From: a virus
Virus record (IMG/VR): IMGVR_UViG_3300027770_002233
Coordinates: 1-32,675 of that record
DNA: 32,675 nucleotides
Reading direction: 5' to 3' (one strand)
This document shows positions 32,538 through 32,675 of this stretch, piece after piece. Numbering within the stretch: the stretch's first letter is position 1; each line of letters begins with the position of its first letter. Under the pieces are notes generated by a model, which saw only the letters and a list, made by a program, of their open reading frames with translations, ran no database searches and had not been told where the DNA came from. A program made the position numbers and the translations under genes.

Positions 32538-32675
32538 TTACAGCCCCAACAGTTTTTTGACAAACTCGCCGGCAACGCCTGGGCCAAACAACACGCAAAT
32601 CATGACTGCATACAGCAAGTATTCAATCTTGGTCATGCGTTTGTCGCTGTCAGCCAATGACTTTTGGATGGCTTC
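32538..32675 (-). CDS. Partial small membrane protein (cut by right edge)
   Basis: The last 45 codons of a gene entering from the right. It reads AIQKSLADSDKRMTKIEYLL, a hydrophobic AVMICVLFGPGVAGEF and KKLLGL before TAA. A helix followed by one membrane segment recalls XhlA-type haemolysin/holin-associated proteins, but the visible piece is too short to claim that. Its stop abuts the ATT start of the next gene. Confidence 0.55.
   Translation of the reverse strand, partial: EAIQKSLADSDKRMTKIEYLLYAVMICVLFGPGVAGEFVKKLLGL

Noticed and set aside
32240-32587. Minus-strand open frame of 115 codons at the right end
   Set aside because: Frame shadow of the 31857-32537 gene, whose product has coherent coiled-coil and membrane segments; this one does not.
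1-32675. tRNA genes, CRISPR arrays, integrase, transposase or attachment sites
   Set aside because: I looked for cloverleaf-like spans, regularly spaced repeats, recombinase motifs and terminal duplications, and saw none I could support.

Overview
This window is part of the genome of a double-stranded DNA tailed bacteriophage (Caudoviricetes), most likely a lytic podovirus-like phage of a Gram-negative host. The evidence is large virion ejection-type proteins, a tail fibre, a head-tail adaptor-like protein, a holin/endolysin lysis cassette and a phage replication module. I see no integrase, repressor, tRNA, rRNA, CRISPR array or insertion sequence. Host and species cannot be fixed from the sequence. 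Every convincing gene is on the minus strand, packed with ATGA, GTGA, TTGA or TAATG overlaps, so transcription runs from high to low coordinates. Both ends of the window cut genes.

Right part (32675 to 14406), late module in transcription order: a partial small membrane protein; a membrane/coiled-coil protein that appears to start at ATT; a transmembrane plus coiled-coil protein; a 3-TM holin-like protein; a small 2-TM protein; an M15-type endolysin; an adaptor-like protein; a tail fibre protein; a large structural protein; two small proteins; then four internal or tail proteins of 614, 330, 1357 and 1734 residues. The 1734-residue protein has a PcfJ-like/polyvalent-protein region. Three of these four share a short Gly-Gly/basic/Met/acidic/Gly-Gly type motif. 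The late operon ends at a clear intrinsic terminator (14330-14360).

Centre (14022-14405), the only gene-free stretch above 300 bases: it carries the terminator, a perfect DnaA box, five TATTAG repeats mostly at about 10-bp spacing, two copies of the palindrome CACGTACGTG, and a promoter with a perfect TATAAT. I read it as a candidate replication origin plus control region.

Left part (14021 to 1), replication and DNA-modification module: SNF2-like helicase, two conserved small proteins, a protein with an SSB-like acidic tip, an archaeo-eukaryotic-type primase, a UvrD-like helicase, a small protein, a DUF932 protein and a small winged-helix-like protein. A complete 7-deazaguanine pathway follows (QueE, QueD, QueC, FolE, QueF fused to a winged helix), then a DpdA-type DNA-guanine transglycosylase, a sliding clamp and a family A DNA polymerase cut by the left edge. 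The logic is that GTP is converted to preQ0, probably on to preQ1, and inserted into phage DNA by DpdA, which would protect it from restriction. The most novel-looking details are the C-terminal QDSLF clamp-binding-like motif on DpdA beside a phage-encoded clamp, the winged helix-QueF fusion with a possible internal start, a QueC without its zinc cysteines, the origin-like repeat array, and a beta-barrel-like module inside a putative ejection protein.
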